Origin: Hericium rajendrae | Lineage: Eukaryota > Basidiomycota > Agaricomycetes > Russulales > Hericiaceae | Direction: 5' to 3' | DNA: 64,000 nt | Assembly: GCA_033439255.1 (NCBI GenBank) | Contig: CM065878.1 | Location: forward strand, 5,208,001-5,272,000 | Part shown: positions 23,715 to 34,974 of the stretch, piece after piece | Layout: each line of letters starts with the position of its first letter | Position numbering within the stretch: position 1 is the first letter of the stretch | The notes under the pieces: model-generated | The model's database searches: none | Told to the model about the DNA's origin: nothing | Seen by the model: only the letters and a program-made list of their open reading frames with translations | Translations under genes and position numbers: made by a program

Positions 23715-26700
23715 ATGTCCAGCAAGTCCCGCCATTCTCCTTCGGCCTCATCACCGTCGCATGGCTCTAAGCTACCCAAATTCTTGCAATCGAAGCAGAC
23801 CCGGGACAGGTCGAAATCCATGATTGATCCCGCCAGCGGCAGCGGCGTCTCCAGTTCATCGTCTTCACCCGTCTCCAATCCAATTTCAGAGTCACTGTCG
23901 GGATCGTCGTCATCTTCGCAGCCGACGCCGACGCAGAAGAACCACAATCATATCAATCGCCCCCTCGCGAGGCGGGGCAGTAAGCTTTCGGGTGTGAGGG
24001 AAGAGCGTCGCGAGTCCTCCTCGCCGCAACCCCCGACTCAAGACGCAGACATATCAGAAGACTACAGCATGGCGGACGAGGGCAACACGAGCGTGGATGA
24101 GCCTCCGGTTATCATCGAGCCCGTGACGCCCCATTCGCCGCGGCCGCGCACACGTTCCGAGAGACCTCTGAGCAGCATGTCCGACAGTCAGTCTTCATTC
24201 GCTTATTATCAATCCTCCCACTCCTCCTCCCGCATCACAGACCTCCCCAATCGACTGTCTGGCTGGTTCCACCATACTTTTAACACTTCATCTTCCGATC
24301 TTACCCTTCCTTCTCTCCTCTCCTCATCCCACGTCCCATCTTCTCCATCAGCCACAACTTCACCGAAAGGCAAAGGCTCTGCACTCCTCACCGCAGCCAA
24401 GCACGGGAAGGGCCAGCTCGACAAAGCGATGCGATATCTGCTCGACAGCGATGCCACGCCTGACAAGTGTTCCGACCCTATCTGGCTTCTCGGTGTCATG
24501 CATCCTGGGTACGAGCCGCCACCTCCCGTGCAACCCGGGACGCCTGCGCGGCGAACGTCCTCTGAATCCCGCCGTTCTCCATCTTTCCGCTCCGCAACGT
24601 CCTCCACAGTCACTGGCCCCCATTACATCGATCCCTCGCTCTCGCAATCCCTCCCGCCCTCGACCAAGGACGGGAAGAACCCGGCTGCCAACTGGCCACC
24701 CGTCTTCTATGCAGATTTCACGTCTCGGATCTGGGTTACTTATCGCTCGCACTTCCAGCCTATTCGTGACTCATCGCTCTCTATGCTAGAGAACGAACAG
24801 GCGGAAGCTGTGAATGGGAACGTGAACGCGGTTAGCAGCAGTCCGCAAAGCCGCCGATGGAACTGGCCTGGCACTGGGGAAAAGGGTTGGACGAGTGATG
24901 CGGGCTGGGGCTGCATGCTCAGGACAGGGCAGTCTCTTCTCGCGAACGCGTTACTCCATCTCCATCTCGGCCGTGGTATGATGCTTCCAGAACCCCTATC
25001 TTTTTGTCCGCCTCTGATTCGAAGTACCGTGCAGATTGGCGTCGGCCACCGCAGCCGCTGTACACATCCGACTATGCGACATATGTACAAATACTGACTT
25101 GGTTCTTCGATTCTCCTCTACCTTATTCGCCGTTTAGCGTGCATCGCATGGCACTTGCGGGCAAGGACTTGGGTAAAGATGTTGGCCAGTGGTTCGGGCC
25201 GAGTACAGCCGCCGGGGCTATCAAGTACGTCGCCTCATTTTCTCTCCGTTCAGATAAGCCTCAAGATATGAACACTGTAGAACTCTTATACATGCCTTCC
25301 CGGACGCTGGGCTCGGTGTCGCTGTGGCTGTAGACAGCCAGATCTTCCAGACCGATGTTTATTCAGCGTCGCATCCTCCGATCGATGCTACCACATCGCC
25401 TAAGCGTGGACGAACGTCGACTTGGGGCGGTCGTGCAGTTTTGATACTAATTGGCATCCGTCTTGGTTTGGATGGTGTAAATCCCATTTATTATGACACA
25501 ATAAAGGTGCGCCACTGCTTTTTCTTCCTGTTCTCCGATAGGTTACTCACGCATGCGCAGACATTGTATACATTCCCTCAATCTGTCGGTATCGCAGGAG
25601 GCCGGCCATCTTCCTCATATTACTTCGTCGGTTCACAATCCGACAATCTCTTTTATCTGGACCCGCATCATGCACGGCCCGCTATACCCCTTCGCCCACC
25701 GCCCTCATCAGGCACAGATACCCTTCTATATGGCTCCCGTGACCGACATGAACGCCAGACAACACCCGAGTCGGACAGAGAACAGCCGCGACTACGCCAA
25801 ATGCACACACCACCATCGAACAACCATCACCGCTCTCCCACCTCCCCATCTTCCGTGCGCACGGCCTCGTCGACCTTCTCTTACCATGCGCCACTTTCCC
25901 CATCTCCCCTTGCGCAGCAGCTTTCATCATCATCTTCTTCCTCGACCAATTCGCAGCCGAACTCGACTGCTCATACGCGCTGGCAATCATCGAACGTCCC
26001 TTCGGCAGCAGGCTCCGTTTCGGCGGGCAGTCGCTCCGTGACCGACTTCTCGTCTTCGGAGATGCGGAGTGGCCACGGGCTCGACCCACTGCAAGAGCAC
26101 TATGTCAATGCCTACCGCAGTGAGGAGCTGCGAACGTTCCATTGCGACCGTGTGCGCAAGATGCCCCTCAGCGGTCTGGATCCGAGCATGTTGATCGGAT
26201 TCCTATGCAAGGACGAGGCGGACTGGAAGGACTTACGCCGGAGGGTCGCCGATGTACGTATTTGCCCACGTCCTCGCCTCTCGTGATCGCTGATGATGCC
26301 TCATGACCGCAGCTATCGAAGAACCACAAGACGATTTTCTCGATACAAGACGAGCCCCCGTCGTGGCCATCAGATTCCGATGACAACATGGGCCTCGAGT
26401 CGATGTCAGAGCCTGACATGGACATGGACATGCCGGAGGATGACGACGACGCAGACGGTGACGTCGGGGGCCCCTTCTTCGATGCGAGCGAGGGCCGCGA
26501 CCGCTCGCCTTCTGCGTCGCCTTCTCCCGACATCGACGCGAGCAGCGCCCGGGACGGCGCGAAGAGCGTGGACACAGAAGATTCGGAGGACCCCGTGGGG
26601 CCCATCACGCCGGGCCCGCGCTCGACGTTCGAGAGCGAGCGCGCCGTCCCCAAGGGCGCGGAGGACTTCGCGGAGGGCGAGGGTGACGAGGGGCTCGACG

Positions 26701-27005
26701 ACGACGAAGAGTGGGTCGACCCTGCGCTGCCGACGCCCGTGTCGCAGCCGCAGCCGAGCGAAGGCTCGACGGGCAACGGCAAGGCGCCGCGGAGGAGCAA
26801 GAAGGGTGCCGCGGACGTCCCGCTCGTGAAGACGCCGACGCCGGGCGCGCAGCAGCACTTCCCGTTCCCGTCGAGCCAGACAGAGGGCCCGGAGGAGAAG
26901 AAGCGTGTTCCGCAGATGAGCAATGCGCGCGCGCGCGATGGCGGGCGGACGCAGAGCGGCGGGGTGAAGGGCGTCATGACGAACGAGGACGGGGACGATT
27001 TCTAG
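23715..27005 (+). CDS. ATG4: Cysteine protease ATG4
   Basis: Five exons (23715-24975, 25035-25224, 25281-25506, 25561-26253, 26313-27005) total 3,063 nt, 1,020 aa. The catalytic cysteine is Cys400 in [16 protein letters not shown], and the acid/base pair is Asp593/His595 in YLDPHHARP. The segment [15 protein letters not shown] and the substrate-binding [11 protein letters not shown] match peptidase C54. ATG4 cleaves the C terminus of ATG8 and later frees ATG8 from phosphatidylethanolamine during autophagy in the cytosol. Yeast and animal enzymes have 350-500 aa; the extra length here is a Ser-rich N-terminal extension (about 220 residues), a Ser/Pro insert after the catalytic His, and an acidic C-terminal tail. 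Long forms occur in basidiomycetes. The start is the first ATG after a CT-rich tract. Very secure. Confidence 0.95.
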
Positions 27006-28251
27006 CTTTTGTCTGGACGTGGTACTGGCTTTCGTTTTCTTTGGCATATTGCACGCTGTCGTCATATGTTTCGCGAGCACACGATGGCGCGGCGCTCGGT
27101 GCGGTGTCGATTAGTATATCCTCGGTCGCGCAGCGAGTGCTGCGTAGTCCGCTCGTGTTTCATCCACCATTTCATTGCTCTTCTATGTTGTAACTATGTG
27201 CGTCGCGGAGGCGTTCTGAAGCACTCTATTTCTGTGCCGCTGCTTGAAGTTTATCTACAATGCTCAATGTCCGAAAGTGAATCACAAGCTACGGGATCAA
27301 GTGATAGTAAAAGGGGATAGATGTAAGTCGCAAGTATACTTATTTAAATCGCTTTCCATAGCTTTCAGCAGGTCGTTAACATTGCAGCTGTGAATCCGAC
27401 ATTCTCCATCGTTTTACAGTGGATTGGTGTCCGCGCTGGCGGTCATCATTCATTCGAAGACTTCGATCGGCCTATCCTCCCCACATACTCGTTGATCAGG
27501 CAACACAGAAATATATCTCGTTAGTTCTAAGTTGGCGGGTCTGGACACTGGTTTCGGTGGAGATGACGATCTCTTGGCCATACTGGACTGGTGACTAGTC
27601 CAAGGAGCACGGTTCTCAGCCCATGCTTTTCGATGGTGCCCCATCATAAGTAGTTGCAAAGCAGGCGCACACGAGCTTTTCCGCAGAGACATCATCGTCG
27701 CACCCTCGGGTGTCAACGACGCGGGTAGGAGGGCACGTACGCGGAGACGGGCGGCATCATCACAGTGCGCCCCGAGCTCGGCGTGCCGATCCACAAGGTT
27801 GCGAAGGTCTGGAAGGAGTACAATGACATGATATTCCAGCTCCTGCTCCGCGTGGCACGCGGAGGTCATCAAACAGCTCAACGCTGACTTTGTGGGACTG
27901 TGGTCCGGACAAAGACATCAACGTCAAGATGCTCCTGCCCTTCACCGACACTAATGTTTGCACTCATTCGTTTACTTGCCTAGCCTTCCGTAGCAAATTG
28001 TGCAGAATAGGGCTTGCCATCGCGAAGCGCGTTGCGCGCAAAGACATTTCTTCTCATGCAGCGGGACTGTGTGCTTACAGGTCTCTCGCTTGACATTGTA
28101 GAGCTTTCTCTTATTATTTTAACAGCCACATGTATGCACCCTTGAATTACAAGATACTATCGTACTGTACCAATATGAAGAAACTGCAGGAATAGAAGCT
28201 CAAACTTCCAGGAGACGGGTACAAGTTGGGTAATCCGCAAGGAGCAGGGCA
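27006..28251. other. Intergenic with a fatty-acid-synthase relic
   Basis: Downstream of ATG4 and downstream of the HNH gene (convergent 3' ends). Apart from the relic at about 27735-27905 listed separately, I see no gene. Confidence 0.4.
27735..27905 (+). pseudogene. Fragment resembling fatty acid synthase alpha subunit
   Basis: On the plus strand, frames near 27745-27890 read GGIITVRPELGVPIHKVA, then WKEYNDMIF, and after a frame change WHAEVIKQLNADF. The order and wording resemble the fungal FAS alpha stretch with TVxSELGxPIHKVA, LWKEFDD and VIxKLNxDF. Frames change within 170 bp and no flanking FAS domains are present, so this is a short decayed fragment. Identification rests on about 45 residues. 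Confidence 0.5.
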
Positions 28252-29588
28252 CTACGCCATAGAAGTGACAGCCTGCAAGGTCTTCAGAGCCCGACGCAAC
28301 TCATATGCAGCATTCGGTTCAGTCATAACCGCAATATCGTCCATATCCCTGTAAAACTCCCGAAGGTATTCTGCGGCCCCCGACATATGGGCGATCCTCG
28401 CGCAAGCAGTGTGCAGGGCAATAATAGCAGGGTCAGGGGCAGGTATTACTTTGTTGCCGAGATGGAGACTTCTGAACGCAACTTGAGGCTTGATATTGTA
28501 TACCAGCCGACGAAGGTACGCCAGCCCATGACTATGGTTCACGTCATAAGTATTGGGTATGACATGTCCTTGGGCATCCTGGTTACAATCCATCAGTCCT
28601 GTCGTCCGTCGAAAACAACAGTAAACGGATGTACCTTCGCTGGCGTCAACCATAGATCGAGGCTATCAAATTCGATGTGCGGATCGCCAGATGATGTGAA
28701 CGCATTCTTGGGACTGTGTAGGTTATCACCACCTAGCACAGCATGAGCATCAAACCCCCCGAAGCGCTCGAGCATTGCTCCTGCCGTCTTGGCCCAATCA
28801 AACTGAGGGGAGATGAGATGGACGAAAGAATCTTGGTATAGCATGTAAATACCTTGGCACGGACTGCCGGACCAATTCCTGTGATGTTGTCCGAGAGAGA
28901 CTGACTGATTATATGCGCGACGTGAGTTTTTTTTAGCGGCGTGGATGGACCGACGTCGGCGGCTTGCTGAAGAGAGTCTTTATCGACAGCATCTGTGAAG
29001 ACACACCGGTGGTTGTCGCGAAGCAAGGTCTATACAGCATTACAGCAGATGTACGGGAAAGAAGGCAAATATGCTCACTAGCTTGCGTAGATTAGAGGCA
29101 TTGCTAGACGACGGCTGTATAAGGTGCGGATTTTGTGCAGCGGCCTGTAAGGACAACCCGGGAGAAAGGGATGGCGTTACAGCAGGTGTGGGACCCTTGG
29201 GATTGAAGACTGTAGATGTGTCAGAGGCAGGAGATGGGACCAAGTAGTGTCACATACAGACGCGGATAAGCCCAAATACATACAGGTGAGCCAGCCCAGC
29301 CAGCAGTTCTGGATCTTCATCACAAGCAATGATGTCGGCCACCAAGGCGTTGCGACCGGTATCGCTAGGGGCAAGACTCAAGCCGTAGCCAAGGACGCGA
29401 GCGGCGACGACGGGATCCATGTCCTGCATGATGGCCTCGGATGGATTGTTTTGGAGCTGATTGTTGAAAAGATTCCAACTTGTGCGGCTCTCGAGCTGTA
29501 GACAACGTTCATAGGCAGTGTGCAGATCGCCCTGTGGGTAAAGGTTTGGAGGTAAACGCTGCGGGGTAGGTTTGCTCGCTAGCGGCAT
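28252..29588 (-). CDS. HNH nuclease domain-containing protein
   Basis: Five or so short exons on the minus strand line up with the basidiomycete HNH_2-type family. The first, from ATG 29588 (MPLASKPTPQRLPP), encodes a helical N-terminal region. The nuclease core starts LRDNHRCVFTDAVDKDSL and continues HVAHIISQSLSDNITG (Cys plus the AHI histidine of the betabetaalpha-metal fold). Then come DWAKTAGAMLERFGG, GDNLHSPKNAFTSS and FDSLDLWL, and the last exon ends PDPAIIALHTACARIAHMSGAAEYL and ALKTLQAVTSMA. These proteins form large families in mushroom genomes; their biological role is unknown. The usual LxNxLTLxxxLHxxFD stretch is represented by NLHSPKNAFTSSGDPHIEFD, so one histidine/asparagine may be altered; activity is uncertain. 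Confidence 0.75.
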
Positions 29589-31249
29589 GACGATGAAAGA
29601 TAGAAAGCAAGAGTTAGAGGACGCCGAAGGGGACTAAAGTACTGTTTGCAGAAGCGTTTGCCACAGCCGCGGCTACCTTGCCGTAGCAAGGGTGTCTAAG
29701 GTCGCGAATTTTCAACGGTCGACCGTCTCTGACCGTGGAGGTGGGCATTGACGATGGGGGGAGCCGTGACGCGTGTTTGCGCCACAGTTTCCAAATCCGG
29801 AATACCATGTTTGAAATCGTGTCTGGCGCACGTCCGGACAAGATGTTTTGCTAGAAACATTGTAGACGGGTAATGATCAGCTTGCAGAAGGTTCTTTAAT
29901 TGCTTTATGTATGTAGTACAAGCAGAATGTGATTTTTCTTTGGTAGTAAAGCCCGTCATCATCGTCATTTTCATTGATCAAGACATCCTCACCAACCTGA
30001 GTTACATCTGAGAAATCCTAAATTTACATAGCTACCTTTGGGTACATGGCTTGTAAGCAAGACAGGCAAGCGCGCGACATGGAAGGTGCTGAGGATCTTA
30101 CATAGCAACACAGGGGGAATGCGGATGGCGCACAGCATTGGGCACAGGCACACGGTAGTAGTGATGTGCAGGCCCGGCTCGGCCTGAAAGCCCCGGCTTC
30201 GGCTCGGCCTGCTGGGGCTCAGGCTTGTCAAGAGGCAAGGCCGAGCCGGAGGCACAGGCTCAGGCTCGGCCACGGCTTGGCCCGGCTCGGGCCGCGGCTT
30301 CATGTTCAATATTCAATATTCAATAATTGGTGTAATCGAGTGATGCTTTATCCTAATACATCAATGTTCTACTCTAACGCTGCTGTCTGGAGTGATTTCG
30401 AGTGAGTGAGCAGGTGGTGGGGCGAGGATGACTGCCGAGTTTTGCTCACCGAGTCACCATCTTTTGCAGACAACGTGCATGATGTGGCAACCCAGAAGAA
30501 GTCCAAGGCGAGCCATGTCCCCCGTGCCACACAGCTCGTACGCCGGATCACCGAGCTCAGCATGCAGCACGTCGCAGTTCACGGTGCGCCCGAGTGCCAA
30601 CAGCTGCAGGTAGATGAATGAGCCGCATCCGTCACCTAGGCAAGGATCAGACTTGTCGCCCGTCTCAAAAGAGCAGAGCGTTGGCTTACCCGCTTCCAGA
30701 TGGCAACCTGCACATCGAACCAGATACCGGGCACATTGGGGTAGCTGCCCACCTTCTGCACAATGAAGGTCATCTCGGTGATGAGCAGCGTGCCGGGGAC
30801 ACTTGCGCGATGTGAGTATTGTGGCCGTGGGCTGGATGGCGCACTAGATGGGAGTGTGCATGGACGGCGGGAAGCAGCAAGACGTGTATGGGGCGGAATC
30901 GAAGTCACATATCTGAGATCTAGTAAGCCCCGGCCTGCCGGCCTGGCTTGGGCTTGCAAAGAGCAGAGCCGGGCCGTTATGAGACTCCCCAGGTTGGACG
31001 CAGGTTGGATCTCACCCATCCGCACCATGACAGCGACCGACTGCACAACCTAGCCAACCTACCATCCGACCACGGTGTGAGAATCCAACCTAGCCAACCT
31101 ACCACCCAATGTGACTGGCCAGCATCGTGTTAGCAGGTGCACCGTGTGTGCAGGGTGTGCACGAGCGTGCTCGAAATATGCTGGTCTTTGCAGAGCATTG
31201 AGGTAAGAATGGAATGGAGCTTCGAACAAGCACCAAGCCCGCTTGTGCA
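29589..31249. other. Repeat-rich intergenic DNA
   Basis: Short frames without motifs. At 30165-30300 is a GC-rich run of GGCTCGGCC/GGCTTGGCCC-type units, listed separately. The minisatellite array begins near 31255. Confidence 0.4.
30165..30300. repeat. GGCTCGGCC-type degenerate simple repeat
   Basis: Degenerate GGCTCGGCCTG / CAGGCTTGG / GCCCGGCTCGGGC units in about 135 bp, with no coding capacity. A similar GC-rich run (caggctgggcctgaagccc) sits at 54488-54575. Confidence 0.7.
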
Positions 31250-31254
31250 TGTTC

Positions 31255-32966
31255 CTCACCTCACTGACTCATGGGGCTGACAACGTGCGTGATGCTGACC
31301 CACGAGGCTCAGAATGCACATGAGCGTTGAGCCTGCTTGTCTGCATCCCTGGCCTCCCACCCTCGCAGAGCTAAGACATGTGCGACGCTGGCTGGCGGGC
31401 CTTAGATGCACATGAGCGTCGAGCCCGCTTGTCCGCATCCCTGGCCTCGCATCCTCGCAGAGCTAAGACATGTGCGACGCTGGCTGGCAAGCCTCAGAAC
31501 ACACATGAGCGTCGAGCCCGCTCATGCATGTCCCTCACCTTACTGACTCGCAGGACCAACACCGTGTGCGACGCTGACCCACGAGGCTCACAACGCACAC
31601 AAGCGTCGAGCCCGCTCATACATGTCCCTCACCTTACTGACTCGCAGGACTAACAGCATATGCAATGCTGGCTGGTGGGCCTTAGAATGCACATGAGCAT
31701 TGAGCCTACTCATCCGTCTTTGTGAGCCTGCTTGTCCATGTCCCTGCCCTCACCGACTCACACAGCTAATATAACCTGTGTGAGGCTGAGTGGCGAGCCT
31801 CAGAAGGTGCCTGAGCATCGAGCCCGCTTGTCCACATCCCTGGCCTCGCATCCTTGCAGAGCTAAGACATGTGCGACGCTGGCTGGTGTGCCTCAGAACA
31901 CACATGAGCGTCAAGCCCGCTTGTGCATGTCCCTCACCTTACTGACTCGCAGGACCAACAGCATGTGCAATGCTGCCTGGCGAGCCTCAGAACACACATG
32001 AGCGTTGAGCCCACTCGTGCATGTCCCTCACCTTACTGACTCACAGGACCAACAGCGTGTGTGACGCTGACCCACGAGGCTCACAATGCACATGAGCATC
32101 AAGCCCACTCATCCGTCTTTGTGCGCCTGCTTGTCCACGTCCCTCCCCTCACCGACTCACATAGCTAATATGACCTGCACGAGGCTGGCTGGCGAGCCTC
32201 AGAATGTGCATGAGCATCGAGCCCACTCGTCTGCATCCCTGGCCTCGCACCCTTGTAGAGCTGTGATGCTGACTGGTGGGCCTCACAACGTGCATGAGCA
32301 TTGAGCCTACTTGTCTCTGTTTGTGAGCCCACTCGTGCATGTCCCTCACCTTACTGACTCGCAGGACTAACAGCATGTGCGACGCTGACCCATGAGGCTC
32401 AGAATGCACATGAGCGTCGAGCCCGCTCGTGCATGTCCCTGGCCTCGCACCCTTGCAGACCTAATCCATGTGTGATGCTAACTGGTGGGCCTCACCATGC
32501 ACATGAGCGTCGAGCCCGCTCGTCCTTGTCCCTGGCCTCACTGACTGGGGATGTTACGGGCATGGGGTATGGTCTTCAAGTTCTGGATAAGGTTGTAGCA
32601 TCGCCCATGGCACTGCTAAAAACCTGTGTGATGCTCACCGGCGGGCCTCAGAACACACATGAGCATCGAGCCTGCTCTTCCATGTCCGTGGCCTCGCACC
32701 CTTGCAGAGCTGAGATATGTGTGACGCTGACTGGTGGGCCTCAGAATGAGCATGAGCATCCAACCCGCTTGTCCGTGTTTGTGAGCCTGCTCGTCCTTCT
32801 CCCCGGCCTCACCAACTTGCAGAGCTAATCCATGTGTGACACTTACTGGTGGGCCTCACAATGCGCATGAGCATCGAGCCCATTTGTTCCTGTTTGTGAG
32901 CTCGCTCGTGCATGTCCCTCACCTTACTGACTCGCAGGACTAACAGCGTGCGCGACGCTGACCCAC
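31255..32966. repeat. 92-94 bp minisatellite array (left part)
   Basis: Units repeat the order GACGCTG(GCTGGCGGG or ACCCACGAG)CCTCAGAA, ACACATGAGCGTCGAGCCCGCTCGTGCATGTCCCT and C(A/G)CAGAGCTAA...TGTGCGACGCTG. GACGCTG starts occur at about 31292, 31384, 31476, 31570, 31664, 31782, 31874, 31968 and 32063, giving periods of 92-95 bp, with some 118-bp units carrying an extra GTGAGCCTGCTTGTCC-type insert. About 17 units precede the retrotransposon. No protein is credible, although shadow frames exist. Confidence 0.9.
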
Positions 32967-33389
32967 TGTCATGGATCGCTCCATTTCTCTCCGCCTTCTT
33001 CTCTGCCATCAAGGCATCACGTCGGTCATGTGCTCCAGCAGCCCCATCACATGTTCACTTCCTCACATGACCTGGGGCTATCCTTCACCCATGCCCTTGT
33101 TCCCCTTTGGGACATCCTATTGTTCTCTCTCCCATTGTTCTCCTTTTGGCCACCATTGTTCTCACTCTATTGTCCGACCCATTATGGTGTCCATTGTTCT
33201 TTTCCCATTGTCGTCCCAGTACTTATAGGCTCCCTGTCGCTCGCCTATTTCCCTAGATTGTCCATTTCGTCTGTACCGTACTGTACCTCCAATACAGGTC
33301 ACTGCGCTGCTAGTCGCTCTCTGCTCTCTCGCTCCCATCATCACTGGTGACTTGGGTGGTTCTCTGCTGTCTACGACCGAGTCTTGACA
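32967..33389 (+). repeat. 5' LTR
   Basis: 423 bp, TG...CA ends, nearly identical to 39618-40042. It should hold the promoter; a gtacttataggctccctg stretch near 33214 is a possible TATA-like start region. The DNA right after it (33390 on, cctggacaatctctgatac) is where a primer-binding site is expected; a TGG begins at 33392, but I cannot match it to a tRNA. Confidence 0.95.
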
Positions 33390-33405
33390 CCTGGACAATC
33401 TCTGA

Positions 33406-34974
33406 TACACCCGCCTCACCTCCCTACTATCGCCCATCATACCTCTCTTCTTTGAACCCTTCACCGCTGACATCTTCACCGAATCTCGACATCCATTCCA
33501 TCAACCTCATCTCCCCTTCCCCATCGCCAACACCATCGAGGGCAGTGCACTCATCCCCCTCCTCCGCTATTGTGCTGCAAAGCGTTGGGAAGCCGAAGGA
33601 GTTTGGTTTCGATTGAGGTCGTGGAAACCACGCGCAGGTGCTATCTCCATTGCTTTATACGTTCGAATCCGAGTTGCCTTTGACGTCGACTTGCAAGAAT
33701 TCACGTTCGGTGCTTCGGACATCGCCTACCACTGTCGCCAACCCAACCGAGGATCCCCTGCGATCATCCTGCCATCGACCCCGTTCCCCTTTTGCACACT
33801 AGGTTTCTTCACCCCAGAACCCTCACCTGAGCCTGTGTGGGCCAGAGAACACCTCGGCCACCGATTCCTCAGAACCCCATACTCCACCACCTTGTACCCT
33901 CGTGCCCTTGGACGTCGTCCAGTTGCGGCAGACTTCCTGTAGGTTGTCACCATTGATTCCACTGACCCCCGCTTCCAGACCACTGCACCCTTCCCACTCG
34001 GGATCTTCGAGTCACTTGGGGACTACCACATTTACACCCTTGCTGGCATCGCCCGGATCCACTTTTCTCACCAAGACCCTGCCATCTGCCAGTGGTACTT
34101 CACTGAGCATGAAGACTTCCCCTACCTCGAACTCGTTGACTTCGACGTCACCAGGGAGGAACACCACCGCCTACACCCAGCCACTCCACCGCTCCCCACC
34201 GTTGCTCCTCCTAGTGTCGACTCCCCTCCCACACGCACCGAACCCCTCTTTGTACCAACAGGTATCATCTTCAACACCGTTACCAGGAAGTACTACGCAT
34301 ACCGTTCCAACTCTCGACGACTAGTTGTTGGCTGGAGACCAAACCTAGTAGAAGGAAGAGATCAGTGGTTTTGGCAGGCCAGTAGCGTCTTCATCACTGA
34401 ACCTGAACTCGCTCTCTCTCACCAAGTCCTAGAAGCACGCGAGCAAGAGCGAGTCACCCGGCTTGCAGTCCTCCGTTCACCGCTACCCCCTCGTATCCCA
34501 ACCCCAATACCTGTCCCGTCACCTGCTCCACCCGTCGCCACTGTTACATCCACCGTCAACATCAAACCAATCATCGCCCCAGCTCCCCCTGTCCAACGAC
34601 CATCGACATGTCCAACCCTGAGATCGGCGTCAAACCTGCTCCCTTTGAGGGAGATCGTTCCAAATCCAAGGAATTCCAGCTGCGTATTCGCTTATTCCTT
34701 CGTGCCAACTCAGCCAGGTATAAAGAGGATGCTGCCCAGATCTCCCTCTTTCTCGACCTCTGCCAGGGCCCTATTGCCAGCCAGTGGGCCACCCAGCGTG
34801 TCGAGGAGATCCTTGAGGATGATGACCTCGTGGCTGCATCTCCATCCCATGTTCCTCGCTACGCCAACCTCACTGCCCTTCGAACTCGCTTCAACTTGGA
34901 CTTCTCCCCCCTTGACGACTCCAAGGACGCCTCCCATGCCATCCAGACCCTCCAGATGGGCACACGCCCGGTAG
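33406..34974 (+). other. ATG-less open frame in the retrotransposon leader (one in-frame TAG)
   Basis: The frame starting at 33406 is open to 34974 except for a single TAG at 33940-33942. It has no ATG before the gag region; the first TTG is at 33613. The translation looks protein-like: WFRLRSWKPRAGAISIALYV, then VDLQEFTFGAS, and after the TAG IFESLGDYHIYTLAGIARIH, ICQWYFTEHEDFPYLELVDF, ITFNTVTRK-like IIFNTVTRKYYAYR, LVVGWRPNLVEGRDQWFW, followed by a Pro-rich tail. Aromatic and charged residues are mixed as in folded domains, and the Pro-rich end overlaps the start of gag in another frame. It could be an extra retroviral-type ORF, an N-terminal part of gag reached by splicing or a frameshift, or a captured gene piece. 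No family recognised. Confidence 0.6.

Noticed and set aside
31378-32828. Series of Ala/His/Arg-rich open frames in the satellite
   Set aside because: Their sequences repeat with the 92-94 bp period and change frame between units; they are by-products of the array.
31255-32966. Regularly spaced repeats resembling a CRISPR array
   Set aside because: Units of 92-94 bp diverge along their whole length without unique spacers, and the host is a eukaryote; it is a minisatellite.
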